Shown here piece after piece: positions 46,730 to 58,517 of a stretch of DNA of 64,000 nucleotides; the first letter of the stretch is position 1; every line of letters begins with the position of its first letter. The stretch is from Rhododendron vialii (Eukaryota; Streptophyta; Magnoliopsida; Ericales; Ericaceae): NCBI RefSeq assembly GCF_030253575.1, contig NC_080559.1:27926501-27990500 (forward strand), read 5' to 3'. The position numbers were made by a program, and so were the translations under genes. The notes below the pieces were generated by a model. The model saw only the letters and a list, made by a program, of their open reading frames with translations. It was not told the DNA's origin and did no database searches.

Positions 46730-47184
46730 TATTTTTTTAACTATAATTTGCTAAAATACAATTACTTCAGGAAGCTATATTCCGAGGGGGGTTAAGCTTT
46801 TTTGAAGACTTACGTGACGATTTAAAATGTTACTAAAATCTAACATCTCTACAATTACCACTCCAACTAACGTGCCGGCGTCGTTATTATAGTATATCTT
46901 TGATTTATGCTTGTTTTTACGTTTTATAACTTATTATTTACTTTTTCGCATGTCGAATTCGACATACGAGAGAAGAACTCAAACGACACCTAAGAATTGA
47001 CATCTTGGTTAATTAAACTTTTGTTCAAATGTCAATTCATTCATATATTTATATATATATCATGTTAAATTTAACATTCGTGGTTAGAGATACTCTTGGA
47101 CATGATGCTCTAATTAGGTCTTGTGTCCCACTATATATGGCAAAGTGCATTTTTTTCATTCATGTTCGGACTTCGAAGTTGTTC
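46730..47184. other. Intergenic stretch without a recognised feature
   Basis: AT-rich with ATATATAT at about 47048; no gene. Confidence 0.4.
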
Positions 47185-48700
47185 AGAAAATTTGAGACCT
47201 GCTATCCCCCCGGCCCCACCTCCCTTTTCCCGCATTACCTCTCTCTCTCTCTCCATTTTCTTTCTTTACAGTTTGCTATTTTCTTTTTCTTTTTTCCTTT
47301 TTTTTTCAGTTTGGTTTTTTTTTTTTCATTTTATCTCCTTTTCTTTCTTTCCAGTTTGAATTTTTTTTTCTCTTTAATAATAGGTTCAAGTATAATTGTA
47401 GGCTTTGTAAAGTAATTGAGAGAAAAAAAAAATGTTTCAATTGATCATGTTTATTTGACTGTTTTATTTTTCTTTTTTTGTCCTTTATAGATTAAAAAAT
47501 ATAGTTACGAAAAGAAGTGTTTCAATTTTCAATCCGTTTGAACCAGTGCAAATATGTTATTTTTCTGATCATTTCATCCTAAATGGTCGTAATAAATTTT
47601 TTGCTTCAAGGCCTTTCAATGGACACCCTAAGAGAATCTTGAAACTAAATAATGAGTCTTAGGGTATTTGTTGAAAGGCCTTAAACCAAAAAATTCATTA
47701 TAACCATTTAAAATAAAATAATAATAAAAAACGATCGTTGCTCTGATTTAATTGAATTAAAAATTAAAGCACTTAATTTTTGAATTATATTTTTAAATAT
47801 ACAAATAGTGTATTTATAGAAATTAAATAAATAAGATATAAGTAATTAAATAAATAAAAAAATTAAAAAGTAGGGGGGCCCGAGGGCTCTGCTGTCCCCA
47901 TTGGCATTGGCACAGTAGCCCCTATGAAGCTCTTAAAACGTTTCTGTTTTAGTTTTAAAAAAAAATAGAAACCAGCCATTTGCAATCCTATGGAGTAGAA
48001 ACGTGATTTGAGCAACATACTACTGAATCAGTTAGGAGGATCTATGTTAAATAATGGTTAACAAATTTATTAAATTGTACTATAGTTTAAAAAAAAAGTA
48101 ATCCTAAATATAATATTTGTATTCTGGATTAGTATGTCATTTGCAAAATACATTTCGTAATTAGTTCCCGAACACTAATTGTAATCTTAATGAATTTTTT
48201 GCTTTACGGTCTTTCAACGAGCACCCTAAGACTCATTATTTAGTTTAAGGACTCTCTTAAGGTGTTCATTGAAAGGCCTTGGAACCAAAAATTTATTACG
48301 ACCATTTAGGATGAAATGATCAGAAAAATAACATCTTTGCACTGGTTCAAACGGATTGAAAATTGAAACACTTATTTCGTAACTATATGTTTTAATCTAT
48401 AAAGGACAAAAAAATAAAAATAAAACAGTCGGATAAACATGATCAATTGAAACATTTTTTTTCTCTCAATTACTTTACAAAATCTAGAATTAGACTTGAA
48501 CCTATTATTAAAGAGAGAAAAAATTCAAATTGGAAAGAAAGAAAAGGAAATAAAATGAAAAAAAAAAAGAAAATCAAACTGTAAAAAAAGAGAGAAAGAA
48601 AAGGTAGAGAGAGAGAGAAAAAGAGGCGGGGGGTAATTTGGGAAAAGGGAGGTGAGGCCGGGGGGTGTCAGGGGGAATAGCAATTTACGAAAATTTAGCA
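47185..48700. mobile_element. Large compound inverted repeat (arms about 0.5 kb)
   Basis: The left arm (about 47185-47700) and right arm (about 48180-48700) are inverted copies: both contain GGCCxCACCTCCCTTTTCCC, a CT/T-rich stretch, TTTAATAATAGGTTCAAGT, AAATGTTTCAATTGATCATG, TGAACCAGTGCAAA and TCCTAAATGGTCGTAATAAA. Each arm also has its own inner palindrome (AAGGCCTTTCAATGGACACC with a GGTATTTGTTGAAAGGCCTT partner at 47601-47685 and its copy at 48216-48290). The 0.5-kb middle repeats part of the arm in decayed form. This suggests a foldback element that duplicated in inverted orientation. No transposase ORF is present. Confidence 0.7.
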
Positions 48701-49280
48701 AAGGTGATGAAAAACTCTGCTCAGGCTGATGTGATGTGGACTAGGAATTTATATAGTCTATATAATTATTCTGACAGAGAGTGAGTATTTTTAATATATA
48801 GTGCTAGTTAAGTCTCTGTCTCGACGAAAGAAATTTAAAAAGTACGATAATATGAATTAAAATTTAAAAATAGAAAACAGTAAAAGTATCCTTTTTTAAT
48901 TATTTTTTTTTGTTAGAGATTTTTTAAATTCTGGTTATAATTTTTACTTTTGTAGATTGCTCTCGTCAGGATGATATTTTTGTAGATTTCAAAGTGGACA
49001 CGAGTCTAATAAAATTCTTGGAAGACAAAAAAAAAAAAAACACACCAAGGTGATTATTTCAAATGTGAAATCATTAATGGCAGAGAAAACGGTTTACTGC
49101 ATGGTTTGGTACTGGCCAATGATCGATCGTGATTTTGCGTTAACAAAGATCGCATAATGCAAACATAATTAATTGCATTAATTGAAAATGATTTTATCAT
49201 GGAATTCAAGTTAGCAATAAACTAGCAATATATAAGATATTCTGAGAGTTAAATGTTTGTCCCAAAATATGTTGATCAGG
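48701..49280. other. Intergenic stretch without a recognised feature
   Basis: AT-rich with poly-A at 49029-49040; nothing recognised. Confidence 0.4.
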
Positions 49281-49844
49281 GTATCCGCAATACTATAATC
49301 ATAAAATGATAACCAAAAGTTGTCACATCAGCTTTTGATTATTTATTTAAGAGATTGTAAGATTATCAATGTAGATATCTACAATGACATAATCAAAATT
49401 AGATAACAAAAACTTGTCACATCATTTTTTCAAACTACAAAAAACTGAAAACCGTGAACAGTAGAAAATAGTTTTTCTAAAAATAGATTTGAAAGTATTT
49501 ACTAGAAATAGAAAATAGTTTTGGAAACTTTTTTTTTGAAAAAAACTATATTTAAAAAACTGTTTTCTAAATAAAAAGTATTTTTTTAGAAAAGAAAGAG
49601 AGGGAGGAAAAGGAAAGAGAGATAGAATATTTTTGTATAATGATTGGTGTATTTGATTGAGAATATGTAGGGTCTATTAAATTTGGTTATTGTCAAATGT
49701 TGCTAGTTTTGGTTATCCAAAGTCAAAAATTTGATTATTTCTAAGGAGATTGTTAAGTTTGATTATAGCATTATGAGCCATATTTTTGCACCAATATTAT
49801 TAACTTTAAAAACTTTTTACTTTTAATTATAGCACTGTGGATAC
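49281..49844. mobile_element. TIR element, GTATCCGCAATACTATAATC ends
   Basis: GTATCCGCAATACTATAATCA at the left pairs with TAATTATAGCACTGTGGATAC at the right with four mismatches. The internal sequence includes a second GATTATAGCATTATG copy at 49761. No target duplication was seen. Confidence 0.5.
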
Positions 49845-49907
49845 TTTCATGTTTTTCTGATTCTTGTTTAGGAAGAACCCATTAATATTGCTAGCTGGAG
49901 AACCCAT

Positions 49908-49910
<3 letters not shown>

Positions 49911-49999
<89 letters not shown>
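49911..49999. repeat. CT then CA compound microsatellite
   Basis: About 33 CT units followed by 12 CA units. ORFs on both strands here are artefacts of the run. Confidence 0.9.
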
Positions 50000-50428
50000 A
50001 GTCATTCATTTTGTCTAGCTGCAATGTGCGACTCAATTCACCTTCCTAATTTTCCTTCCATAGGAGTATCCATCCTCTTTTGCTGTCATTGATATAAGAA
50101 TATCCAAGAATTGAATTAGAGTGATACAATACATTGAAGAATGCAGGCCATGCATCCTACTCAAACTAATAACTCAGCAAACAATTCCGGAAAGACAACT
50201 GAAGCACACTCAACAATGTCAGATGCGATTGTTTACACGACGGTGAATGTTCGTAAACCATTATGAATAGGTTGTCATTTCTGATCATTATTATCCCACA
50301 ACAAATGATCTAGAACATATCCACCGAAAAAGGCCAATTGCTACGACCCAAAAACCTCCACCAATGGATAACGATTGGGACACATCCGACACGTGGGAAG
50401 GCACGGCAGCCCACGCAGCCACGGCAAC

Positions 50429-50566
50429 TTTTTTTTTTTTGTTAATCGATAGGAGGGGATAGGGGAAGAGGCGCTGCAATTCACAGTGATAAGACTTGAA
50501 CCCAACATTTTACCTCTCGTATGGGAGTGCCACAACCACTAGGTCAATCCCTTGACCTTACGATGG
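50429..50566 (-). mobile_element. tRNA-derived SINE, minus strand, with poly-A tail
   Basis: Minus strand: ATTGACCTAGTGGTTG (A-box region, about 50532-50547) and GGGTTCAAGTC (B-box, about 50492-50502), then a body ending in poly-A (plus poly-T 50430-50440). The spacing and A-tail fit a SINE. Confidence 0.65.
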
Positions 50567-50568
50567 CT

Positions 50569-50718
50569 CCTTTAAACATTGGTTTTGGGACTCAAGTCTC
50601 AACATTTTTTTCCTCCACACGATTCTCAATAAATTTTCTCTTAAATATTACTCTCATTTATCTATCTCTCTCACCATTCATTAACCAAAATCTAAAAATT
50701 CCAAAACAAACATGCTAA
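50569..50718. mobile_element. MITE-like element, family with CCAAAACGAACG ends, copy 3
   Basis: ATTGGTTTTGGGACTCAAG at the left, TCATTAACCAAAATCTAAAA and TTCCAAAACAAACATGC at the right, with the same pyrimidine-rich middle as 6419-6583. The ends are diverged. Confidence 0.5.
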
Positions 50719-51119
50719 AAAAACTAGACTGCATTTGGTAATGCTAGGGCCTTGGGGAAAACACCATAAAACGCATGACATTTGGTAGTAAACTCATGGA
50801 GTTTGGTTTCACGATCAAGGTTGAGACTAAAGAATTTGATCCATTCTTAAATTTGAAATTCAAAACCTCTCACGTGCTATTAATTTTTATGGGAGCTGGT
50901 TCACATGCAACTTAAATCAGGCTTCCACTGGCATATGGTGAAGATGAGTTTTAAGATATTGGTTGAGGTGCATATAAATGGGTTTGGTTCACGTATGTGT
51001 TATAAATAATTAAAACTTGATATTTGTTAGAACATATGAATTACTGCCATATTGGACTTGTGACAGGTTTGACCTTCTTCTTTATGGTTCCATTGAGGGA
51101 GGAACCCCGGTAAATTTCA

Positions 51120-51200
51120 ATAGATTGGCATGATGGTTAAGACTTGCTCCCTCTTAAAATATTATATTCGAAATTTTGGAGGTGCTATCAATTCATTTGA
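51120..51200 (+). mobile_element. Possible degraded SINE
   Basis: TTGGCATGATGGTTAAGAC at about 51125 resembles an A-box region and TATTCGAAATTTTGG at about 51166 a decayed B-box. Confidence 0.35.
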
Positions 51201-51394
51201 AGTCATTGAAAATTTATTGTCATTAACTTCAGGGTTTCGAGATTAATCGAAATGTGCACAAATTCCCCGAACACTTAATTAAAAAAATAAAGAAAAAAGG
51301 AGGAACTCTCTTAGAAAAGATGCGTCATATTTTTTTTGTTAGGCAACCTAATTAGCTAAATGGGAGACCCTACTCCACCGAGGGGACAACATGA

Positions 51395-51534
51395 GTGTTG
51401 GTCTCATCCGGGCCGTCCATGTTCGACAATGGACGACTCAGATTTCATTTGATCGAACAAATTTCAGTTGTCCAATCGAGATAAAATCCGAGTCATCCAT
51501 TGCCGAGCATGAACGGCCTAAATTGGGCCAACAC
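51395..51534. mobile_element. Foldback element, GTGTTGG ends
   Basis: GTGTTGG pairs with CCAACAC, GGGCCGTCCATGTTCG with CGAGCATGAACGGCC, and CAATGGACGACTCAGATTT with AAATCCGAGTCATCCATTG. The hairpin covers nearly all of the 140 bp. Confidence 0.7.
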
Positions 51535-51985
51535 GCACCCGGGTTCCTAATTACCAGTTCAGTTTCTTTAATTTTTTTTTTTTGCAGTTTTTTGTCATGG
51601 TAGATGTCAAATTTATCTTGCCGAAATGGCTACTCAAATTCATCTTAGGGAATTTTTTTTTTTGTTACGGAATTTTTTTTTTTGTTACACTCCACAAATT
51701 ACCATATGTACTTCAAGAATAGAGTACAAAAATCAATTATACGTATAAATTGATTTTCGCACTCCACTTATGGGTAATAATTTGTCAAATCATGTCCCTT
51801 TTGATAACAGTGATAGATGTGTGAGATTCGTAAGGAGATAAGATTAGAATTGTGATTGATAATGAGAAAGAATTAGTAATGAGTATGTTTGTTTGAGATG
51901 AGATTGGATTAGATGATGAGAATGGATTGATAGAACGAATTAATAATGAGAATGTGTTGGGGGTTGGGTTGGGATTGGTAATACC

Positions 51986-52172
51986 TAGGGCTGTTACTCG
52001 AAACTGAAAAATCGATCGAAATTGGAAAAACCGGACCGGACCGAATTTTTTAAACCGGTTGAATAATTTCGATCCGGTTTCGGTTTATAAAATTCCAGAA
52101 AAATAATTTCGATCCGGTTTATGTGTTCTAAAAACTGGTTGAAACCGGACCGGTTATATATATGTATAATAT

Positions 52173-52203
<31 letters not shown>

Positions 52204-52624
52204 AACATAGGGGAGGGGTTGAATTATGGGTTTTTGGTTGATATTTTGTGGTGTATATTGGTCTAATAAATATATTTAATATATAAAAATTGTTTTTATG
52301 GGCTTAATTATGTTTTTATGGGTTTTTTTATTAATGTATTGGGCTCAAAATTGATCTTTTTTTGTTGGGCCCAAAAAAAAGGGGTTGAATTATAGATTTT
52401 TGGTTGATATTTTATGGATTGAATTGTAAATTTTTTGATGTATTGGGCCCAAAATATGGATCATGAATGAAAACCGGATAAATCGGACCGAAACCGATTG
52501 AGCCGGTCGAAACCGGACCGGTTTATTTCAACCGGTTCCGGTTTCTAAAAATCTCAAACCGGATAACCGGTTTCGACCGAAAAATACACCCAAACCGGTC
52601 GAAACCGAACCGGTATCACCCCTA
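51986..52624. mobile_element. hAT-type non-autonomous element with 8-bp duplication
   Basis: TAGGGCTGTTAC at the left pairs with GTATCACCCCTA at the right, and a perfect 8-bp duplication GTAATACC flanks both ends (51978-51985 and 52625-52632). The TAGGGxTG terminus and 8-bp target are hAT features. Both ends are rich in AACCGGACCGG-type motifs, and a TTTTTGGTTGATATTTT segment is duplicated inside. Confidence 0.8.
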
Positions 52625-52942
52625 GTAATACCATCACCCCCGGGTATTCATAATACCCCCTAAAACCTACCTTACTAGTCCCAAGGGATTAATAATCCTA
52701 ATCCATTTTGAATTACCAAACAAAAAATTGGTAGTCTCTGGAGATTGATAGTCCAATCCCAATGTCTAATAAATTTATCACACGGCGCCAGTACCTTGTA
52801 AATTCTCATGAAAAGGTCACTGCAAATTAAATGGAGAATTATTGATTGAGAAAATTATAAATTACAAACTACATTATTACTGCAAAATTATTCTCTGACT
52901 TCACCACCTCTCCAATTCTCTCACCCAATTTCGCTCGGAGTT

Positions 52943-53084
52943 TGGTAGGATACATGAATCTCAATCTATGAAAGTGTACATGAAGAAAAATATACGTTTC
53001 AAATTCACAACACAATAGTGTGAATCTGAAACGTCCATTTTTCTTCATATACTTTTCATGGATTGAGATTCATTTGCCATACCA
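52943..53084. mobile_element. Foldback MITE
   Basis: GGTAGGATACATGAATCTCA pairs with TGAGATTCATTTGCCATACC, and the arms stay matched through TGAAGAAAAATATACGTTTC to a loop near 53015. Confidence 0.7.
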
Positions 53085-53140
53085 TTTTCGATTTCGCCAA
53101 TAAATACCGAAATAGAACTGTGTTATTCATACAGAGAAAA

Positions 53141-53480
53141 CCCACACAGATCACGAACAATTTTTTTGTGGGGCTCATTATGGGTCCCATACAAATAATC
53201 CAAGTCGTTCATTAAATGTAAAACATTTTTTCAAAGGTTTTTGCAAAAATCAGCTCAATCTAATATTTATAAAAACTCGATCCAATCATCTAATTTTTCA
53301 TTCGAATTTTATGATAATGAAAAAATAGATGATTTGATCGAGCACCTATAAGTATCAGATTGAGCTGATTTTTTAGAGGAGGCTCTTGAAAAAATATTTT
53401 TCATTTAATGAACGGCTTGGATCATTTTTGTGGGATCCTTAGTGGGCCCTACAAAAAATCTGTGTGTGATTTGTGTAGGT
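53141..53480. mobile_element. Foldback element upstream of the HD-ZIP gene
   Basis: CACACAGATCACGAAC pairs with GTGTGTGATTTGTGTAG, and the arms remain matched through TTTTGTGGGGCTCA, TTCATTAAATG, ATCAGCTCAATCTAA and ATCATCTA. The GGGACCC/GGATCC and CAGCTCAATC motifs resemble those in the 32140-32478 foldback. Confidence 0.75.
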
Positions 53481-54619
53481 TTTATAAGTGTGGTTAGCAT
53501 TATACTTTCCTCTAGCAGTGAAGAGTCTTCTACACGCGCGGGTCCGCACGGGTCAGACAGCATCGTGGGGGCGCCTGGCGGACATCACGAACACTGTTTT
53601 AGGGGGACCCCACCTCCCCCCTCTCATTTCTCCCCTTTTGCTCAAAAACCCATCCCCTTTTTTCTCATTTCCCTTTTTGCTCAAAGAACAGATTGAGCAA
53701 GAAAAACCCCAAAAAATGCATGGAATCCATTGAAACCCGCTGCTGGTGGGGGTGATTCTCTTCTCAAGGGAAACACCATCCTTTTTTTTATAGAGCTTCG
53801 ATTTCTGCAACCAATTGAGACTTGCAAAAAGGGTTTGAAAAATCAACCCAAAAAAGCCCACCTCACCCCCATTGTTTGGCGTGCGCCATTGGAGTCATTG
53901 TAAGTCAGCTCCAAACCTGCTCAAAACCCAACTTTTTTTATGCATACTTTGCACTCAAAACAAGTTTTCTGGAGTTGTATATAGTCTCTGGGTTAGATCC
54001 CAACCAACACTAGAGAAGAGAGGTACTGCGAAGATAAAAGCATAGGCCCACGAATCAGAGTTTTTGTATCTATCTTTTCTCTCTGTATATCTCTCTCTCC
54101 CACTATTTTTTATCTGGAATTGGGACTTTAAAAAGATTAGCTTTTTTATCCGTTGAGGAAAAGAGTCAACTGGGTCTTTTCCCCCTGATTTGGTAGTATG
54201 TGTTTTGTAAGCTATTGAAAAGTCGCTGAACTTTTTTTGTACAGATATGCAGTGGTTTGGCTTTCACTTTTTTTTTGTTTTGTTTTTATTTTAATGGGTT
54301 TTCTCTACTTTTTTCTTCCCTTTTCTCTCTCATCATTTTGAACGCTTCGGTTTCGTCCTTTTGGGGCATCTTGACTGCTGATGACAGCTATAAAGGGTCA
54401 ACTTATCTGAAACTAGGGTTTTCCTGATTCTTTAAAGAGAGAGAAACTTGACTGAGAAATATTAAGCAGCAATAAGGGTTTTGGTTGGCTTGTACCAACC
54501 CTTATTGTTGTTCTTAAATTTTGGTGGGTTTTGGTTGGTGAGTTGAGTCATTTCTTGATGTCAAATGCAGGATATGAGAAGAAAACGTTGAAATAGTTTG
54601 GAAGTGTTTTTGATCATTC

Positions 54620-54620
<1 letters not shown>
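53481..54620. other. 5' flank and probable leader of the HD-ZIP IV gene
   Basis: The T-rich and CT-rich 53900-54600 stretch probably contains the transcription start and leader, which could include a leader intron. 53521-53600 is GC-rich. No earlier protein-coding exon is convincing; the 88-codon ORF at 53430-53696 has no known motif. Confidence 0.4.

Positions 54621-54671
<51 letters not shown>
54621..54671. repeat. AG microsatellite in the HD-ZIP leader
   Basis: About 25 AG units, ending 38 bp before the start codon at 54710. GA runs like this are binding sites of plant BBR/BPC factors. Confidence 0.85.
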
Positions 54672-54674
<3 letters not shown>

Positions 54675-54702
54675 CAAGCAAGATCAAGTGTTCCACCACT
54701 AG

Positions 54703-54735
54703 ATGAGTGATGAGTCTTGGGGGTTTCATTGGTAG
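54703..54735 (+). other. Upstream ORF overlapping the HD-ZIP start codon
   Basis: A 10-codon frame beginning ATGAGTGATGAGTC and ending in TAG at 54733-54735, which overlaps the main ATG at 54710 in another frame. It would be read first if translation starts at the first ATG. Confidence 0.5.
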
Positions 54736-57700
54736 TAGTGGCGGCGGCAATGGCCGTGGGGACTCTAGAATAGTGGTGGTTGCTAGTTCCTACAATGCCA
54801 TGTCCACTGCTCCTTTGGGGCAGCTCATTGCCCGCCCTCTCTCTTTTGCCTTTGTAGGCTTCATGTCTAATATACCGGTGCATTGATACATTTCAAGATT
54901 TGCTCATTTTGTTGTCTTATATTGAGTTGGGTTTTGGTTGGTTTGATTTCAGAAACCTAAGATGGAGGGACAAAGAAGTGAGATGGCTCTGATGGAGGAA
55001 AATTATCTAATGGGAAGGCTGAAAGAGGACATGCACGAGAGTCGGTCCGAGAGTGATAATGTGGAAGGTGCATCGGGCGATGATCAAGATGCCACCAGGA
55101 ATAAACAGAAAGGGAGGAAGAAATACCATCGACACACTCCCCAGCAAATTCAAGAGCTTGAAGCGTAAACTTTGCTACTTTTGCTGCTTATTGCTATATA
55201 TGTTTTGAGAGTTCTGCTAATGCAAGTTGTGCTTCTTGATTCTAATAGTTACTTCAAGATGAATAATCATCCTGATGAGAAAGAGAGGTTGGAACTTGGT
55301 AAGAGGCTATCCTTGGAGGGCAAACAAGTCAAGTTTTGGTTTCAGAATCGACGGACCCAAATGAAGGTAATTTCGATCTTTTTGCCCGGGCTGTCATTGG
55401 TGATTCTTTTTATTTTTGACGTGGAATGAGTTCTAAAACTGAAATAAGTTGATTTAATCAGACTCAAGCGGAGCGCCATGAGAACAGTTACCTCAAACAA
55501 CAAAACGAGGAACTTGTAATTGACAATATAAGAATGAAGGAGGCCATGGGGAACCCAATTTGCAGCAATTGTGGTGGGCCAGCGATTCTGGGCGAAATAT
55601 CTATTGAGAAGCACCATCTCAGGGTCGAGAATGCAAGACTGAAGGAAGAACTAAATCGGATCTCCACCCTGACGAATAAGTTTTTGGGACGGCCGTTGTC
55701 TTCATTCGCTGGCGCTGTCCACCCTCCAATGTCAAACACTAACTTGCAACTTGCTGTTGGAATAAATTGCTTCAGTGGTTTAAGCTCAGTAGACACCACA
55801 TTTCCCATTGGACTTGATTCGAAAGATGGCATTTTGAATTCGTCACCAGTTATGCCCACAGTGCCAACACAACCTAATGGCATAGCACACGATGATTCGT
55901 TTCAGAAATCGGTATTCCTAGATCTGGCATTGCGTGCATTGGATGAGTTAGTTAAGTTGGCTCAGATTGATGATCCTCTCTGGATCCGAAGCTTAGATGG
56001 TGGGGGAAGGGAAGCATTGAATGAGGAGGAGTACATCAAGTTGTGTCCTCCTTGTATCGGAATGAAACCCAGTGGCTTTGTAGCGGAGGCTACAAGGGCA
56101 ATGGGTACGGTGATGGCCAATAGCTTGGCCCTTGTGCAGATGTTGATGGATGCGGTAGGCTATTCAATCCTTAGATATCTTGTTGTTCATGTTTTCTCTC
56201 CTTTGAATTTTTTTATAGGTTTGCATCTTATATGCCATTTTTTTGCTTTCTAACGCATTTTTCATGGTGGTTGAGTCATTTCACCACCTTAGCGAAGAAG
56301 CTGCCAGTTTTTGCTGCAGATATTTCTCTTATTTCTTGCTGTGTTTACGAATGCATTCTGGATCAGTTTAATGCATGATATATTATGCTTAATGATGACT
56401 TTATATGCTTTGCAGAATCAATGGTCAGAAATGTTCCCTTGCACGATTGGAAGAACATCTATTATAGATGTGATTTTTAGCGGCATGGATGCATCTAGAA
56501 ATTGTTCTCTGCAATTGGTATTTTCCTCTGAACTTTCTTTGATTTGTTTTTTTCCTAAGCCGTAAATCCTAAAAGACACTATTTTTCTCTGTAGATGCAT
56601 GCGGAGTTCCAGGCTCTTTCACCTCTGGTTCCTGTTCGTCATATCAAGTTTCTACGGTTATGCAAACATATTGCTGACGGGGTGTGGGCTGTGGTTGATG
56701 TGTCTGTTGACGGCAGCCGACAATTTTCAGATGCACACTCATTTGCCAACTGCCGGAGGCTTCCTTCTGGTTGCATTGTTCAGGATATGCCAAATGGTTA
56801 TTCCAAGGTAAAGAAGTGTAGTGTATTATTGGTTCAATCTTTACATGAGCATTTACTAGGGTTATTTGTTTGACCAAATGTGAACATTGGATTGAACTGT
56901 ATATACAAGGGTGTTTGGTTAAAGAATTTAGACTTATTATGACCCAAAATTAAACACGCCTTTGATATATAATCCCTTGAAGTGTGGGATGTACAATACC
57001 ATGGGTGGTATTATTAATTTGATTACTTTATAGTGGTGTCATTTATATCTGGTGGGATTATATATTCTTTCACTAATGGTCCCGTCGAACAAACTGGCCC
57101 TTTATATTTGTTGAGATTGCCTATGTCCGGATATTTCCCATTTTGGGTCTACAAAAAGTGGTTATTGCAACTCAATTTTGAGGTTACTTGGCAATGTATC
57201 AAATATACTTGTATTTATTATACTTAGTGATCAGGTGAAAATATCCTAGAGGAGCTCGGTTTCAATAATGGATAGTGGGATTGTACTAAGAATCTGAACC
57301 TTCTATGACTATTTTACTGAGGCATGTGCTTATTTTGATTAAATAATCTCTAACCTCCAGATTTCAAGGCTAGGGTTGTTTATTTAATTATTTCCATGAT
57401 TTTGGTCTACTCCTTGCTAGAACCACGGAAATAGGACTCAAGAAAAGGATACAACATGACACCTTAATTTTCTACTACAAAAACGGAATGGCCGGGACAC
57501 TGCACAAGTTATGTCTACTCCTAGCTAGAACCCCGGAAATAGGACTTAAAGAAAAGAATACAACATGACACATCAATTTTCTACAAAATAACAGAATGGT
57601 AGGGACACTGCACGAGTTTTTGTCCATTTTTTACGTACATGAAAACAGACTGTTCCTTTATTTTGTAAGTTATGATTGTCGTTTAAAATATCAAAGTAAT

Positions 57701-58168
57701 GAGAAAATAGTTTCACAAAGTGGAAAAAAAATAGTGCATCATACGTTCTAGGCAACTCTATTCTTAAACAATTCGGAAGCATTGGCCTTTAGGATATACA
57801 TAAGATGTCCAAATGAGATCCAAGAACAGATTAACAGGTTTAATAAATGTGGATCTTTGTCAAACTTTGAGTTTTACGTGTATTTACACGATTAACGAGA
57901 GTATCCAAAGGGTAACCCGGCTGAAATAGTCAAAGCAACAGTTGGAAGTAACTGGAGTCCGACAAGTGTCGGTGTCTGGCTTAGAAGTGTCGACTATGCT
58001 TCTTAGTCTACTAGTTCAGAGAGGAGAAAACCAAGGAGATCCCCATTTCGATGATGTTGAATTTTTTTGCAACATTTGCTCATTCAAATGTCTTAGAGAT
58101 GTCATATGTATTCGTGAAGGCCTTGGATTTTTCAACTGGTGATGTATAGAATATGTTTCTGATGCTTC

Positions 58169-58205
<37 letters not shown>

Positions 58206-58479
58206 GTTTGTTTATTAGTTTCGAGGCTGTATTACCTGGATACAGTCTTACATTGTACTCCTTCCAACTTAAAAATTTACCCGTCTCTTGTTTATCTTCT
58301 AAAACAATGTTATCAAGTTTTTTGAATGCATTTATATTTTGCAAGTGAATGGAAAGCGTGTTGTTCCTGTCTTATCCTCGGTAACATTGCCTCTTTATGG
58401 TTGACTTCACAACTCATCTATCCTAAGCCTGTATAATAGCCTTGATTTTGTGGATTCTTATCAGTGTGTGTGGTTTACC

Positions 58480-58517
<38 letters not shown>

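Noticed and set aside
47029-47415. 128-codon Phe/Leu/Ser-rich ORF resembling a membrane protein
   Set aside because: It reads the T/CT-rich arm of an inverted repeat.
53430-53696. Upstream exon or separate gene before the HD-ZIP gene
   Set aside because: No match to HD-ZIP N-termini and no supported splice link; left as 5' flank.
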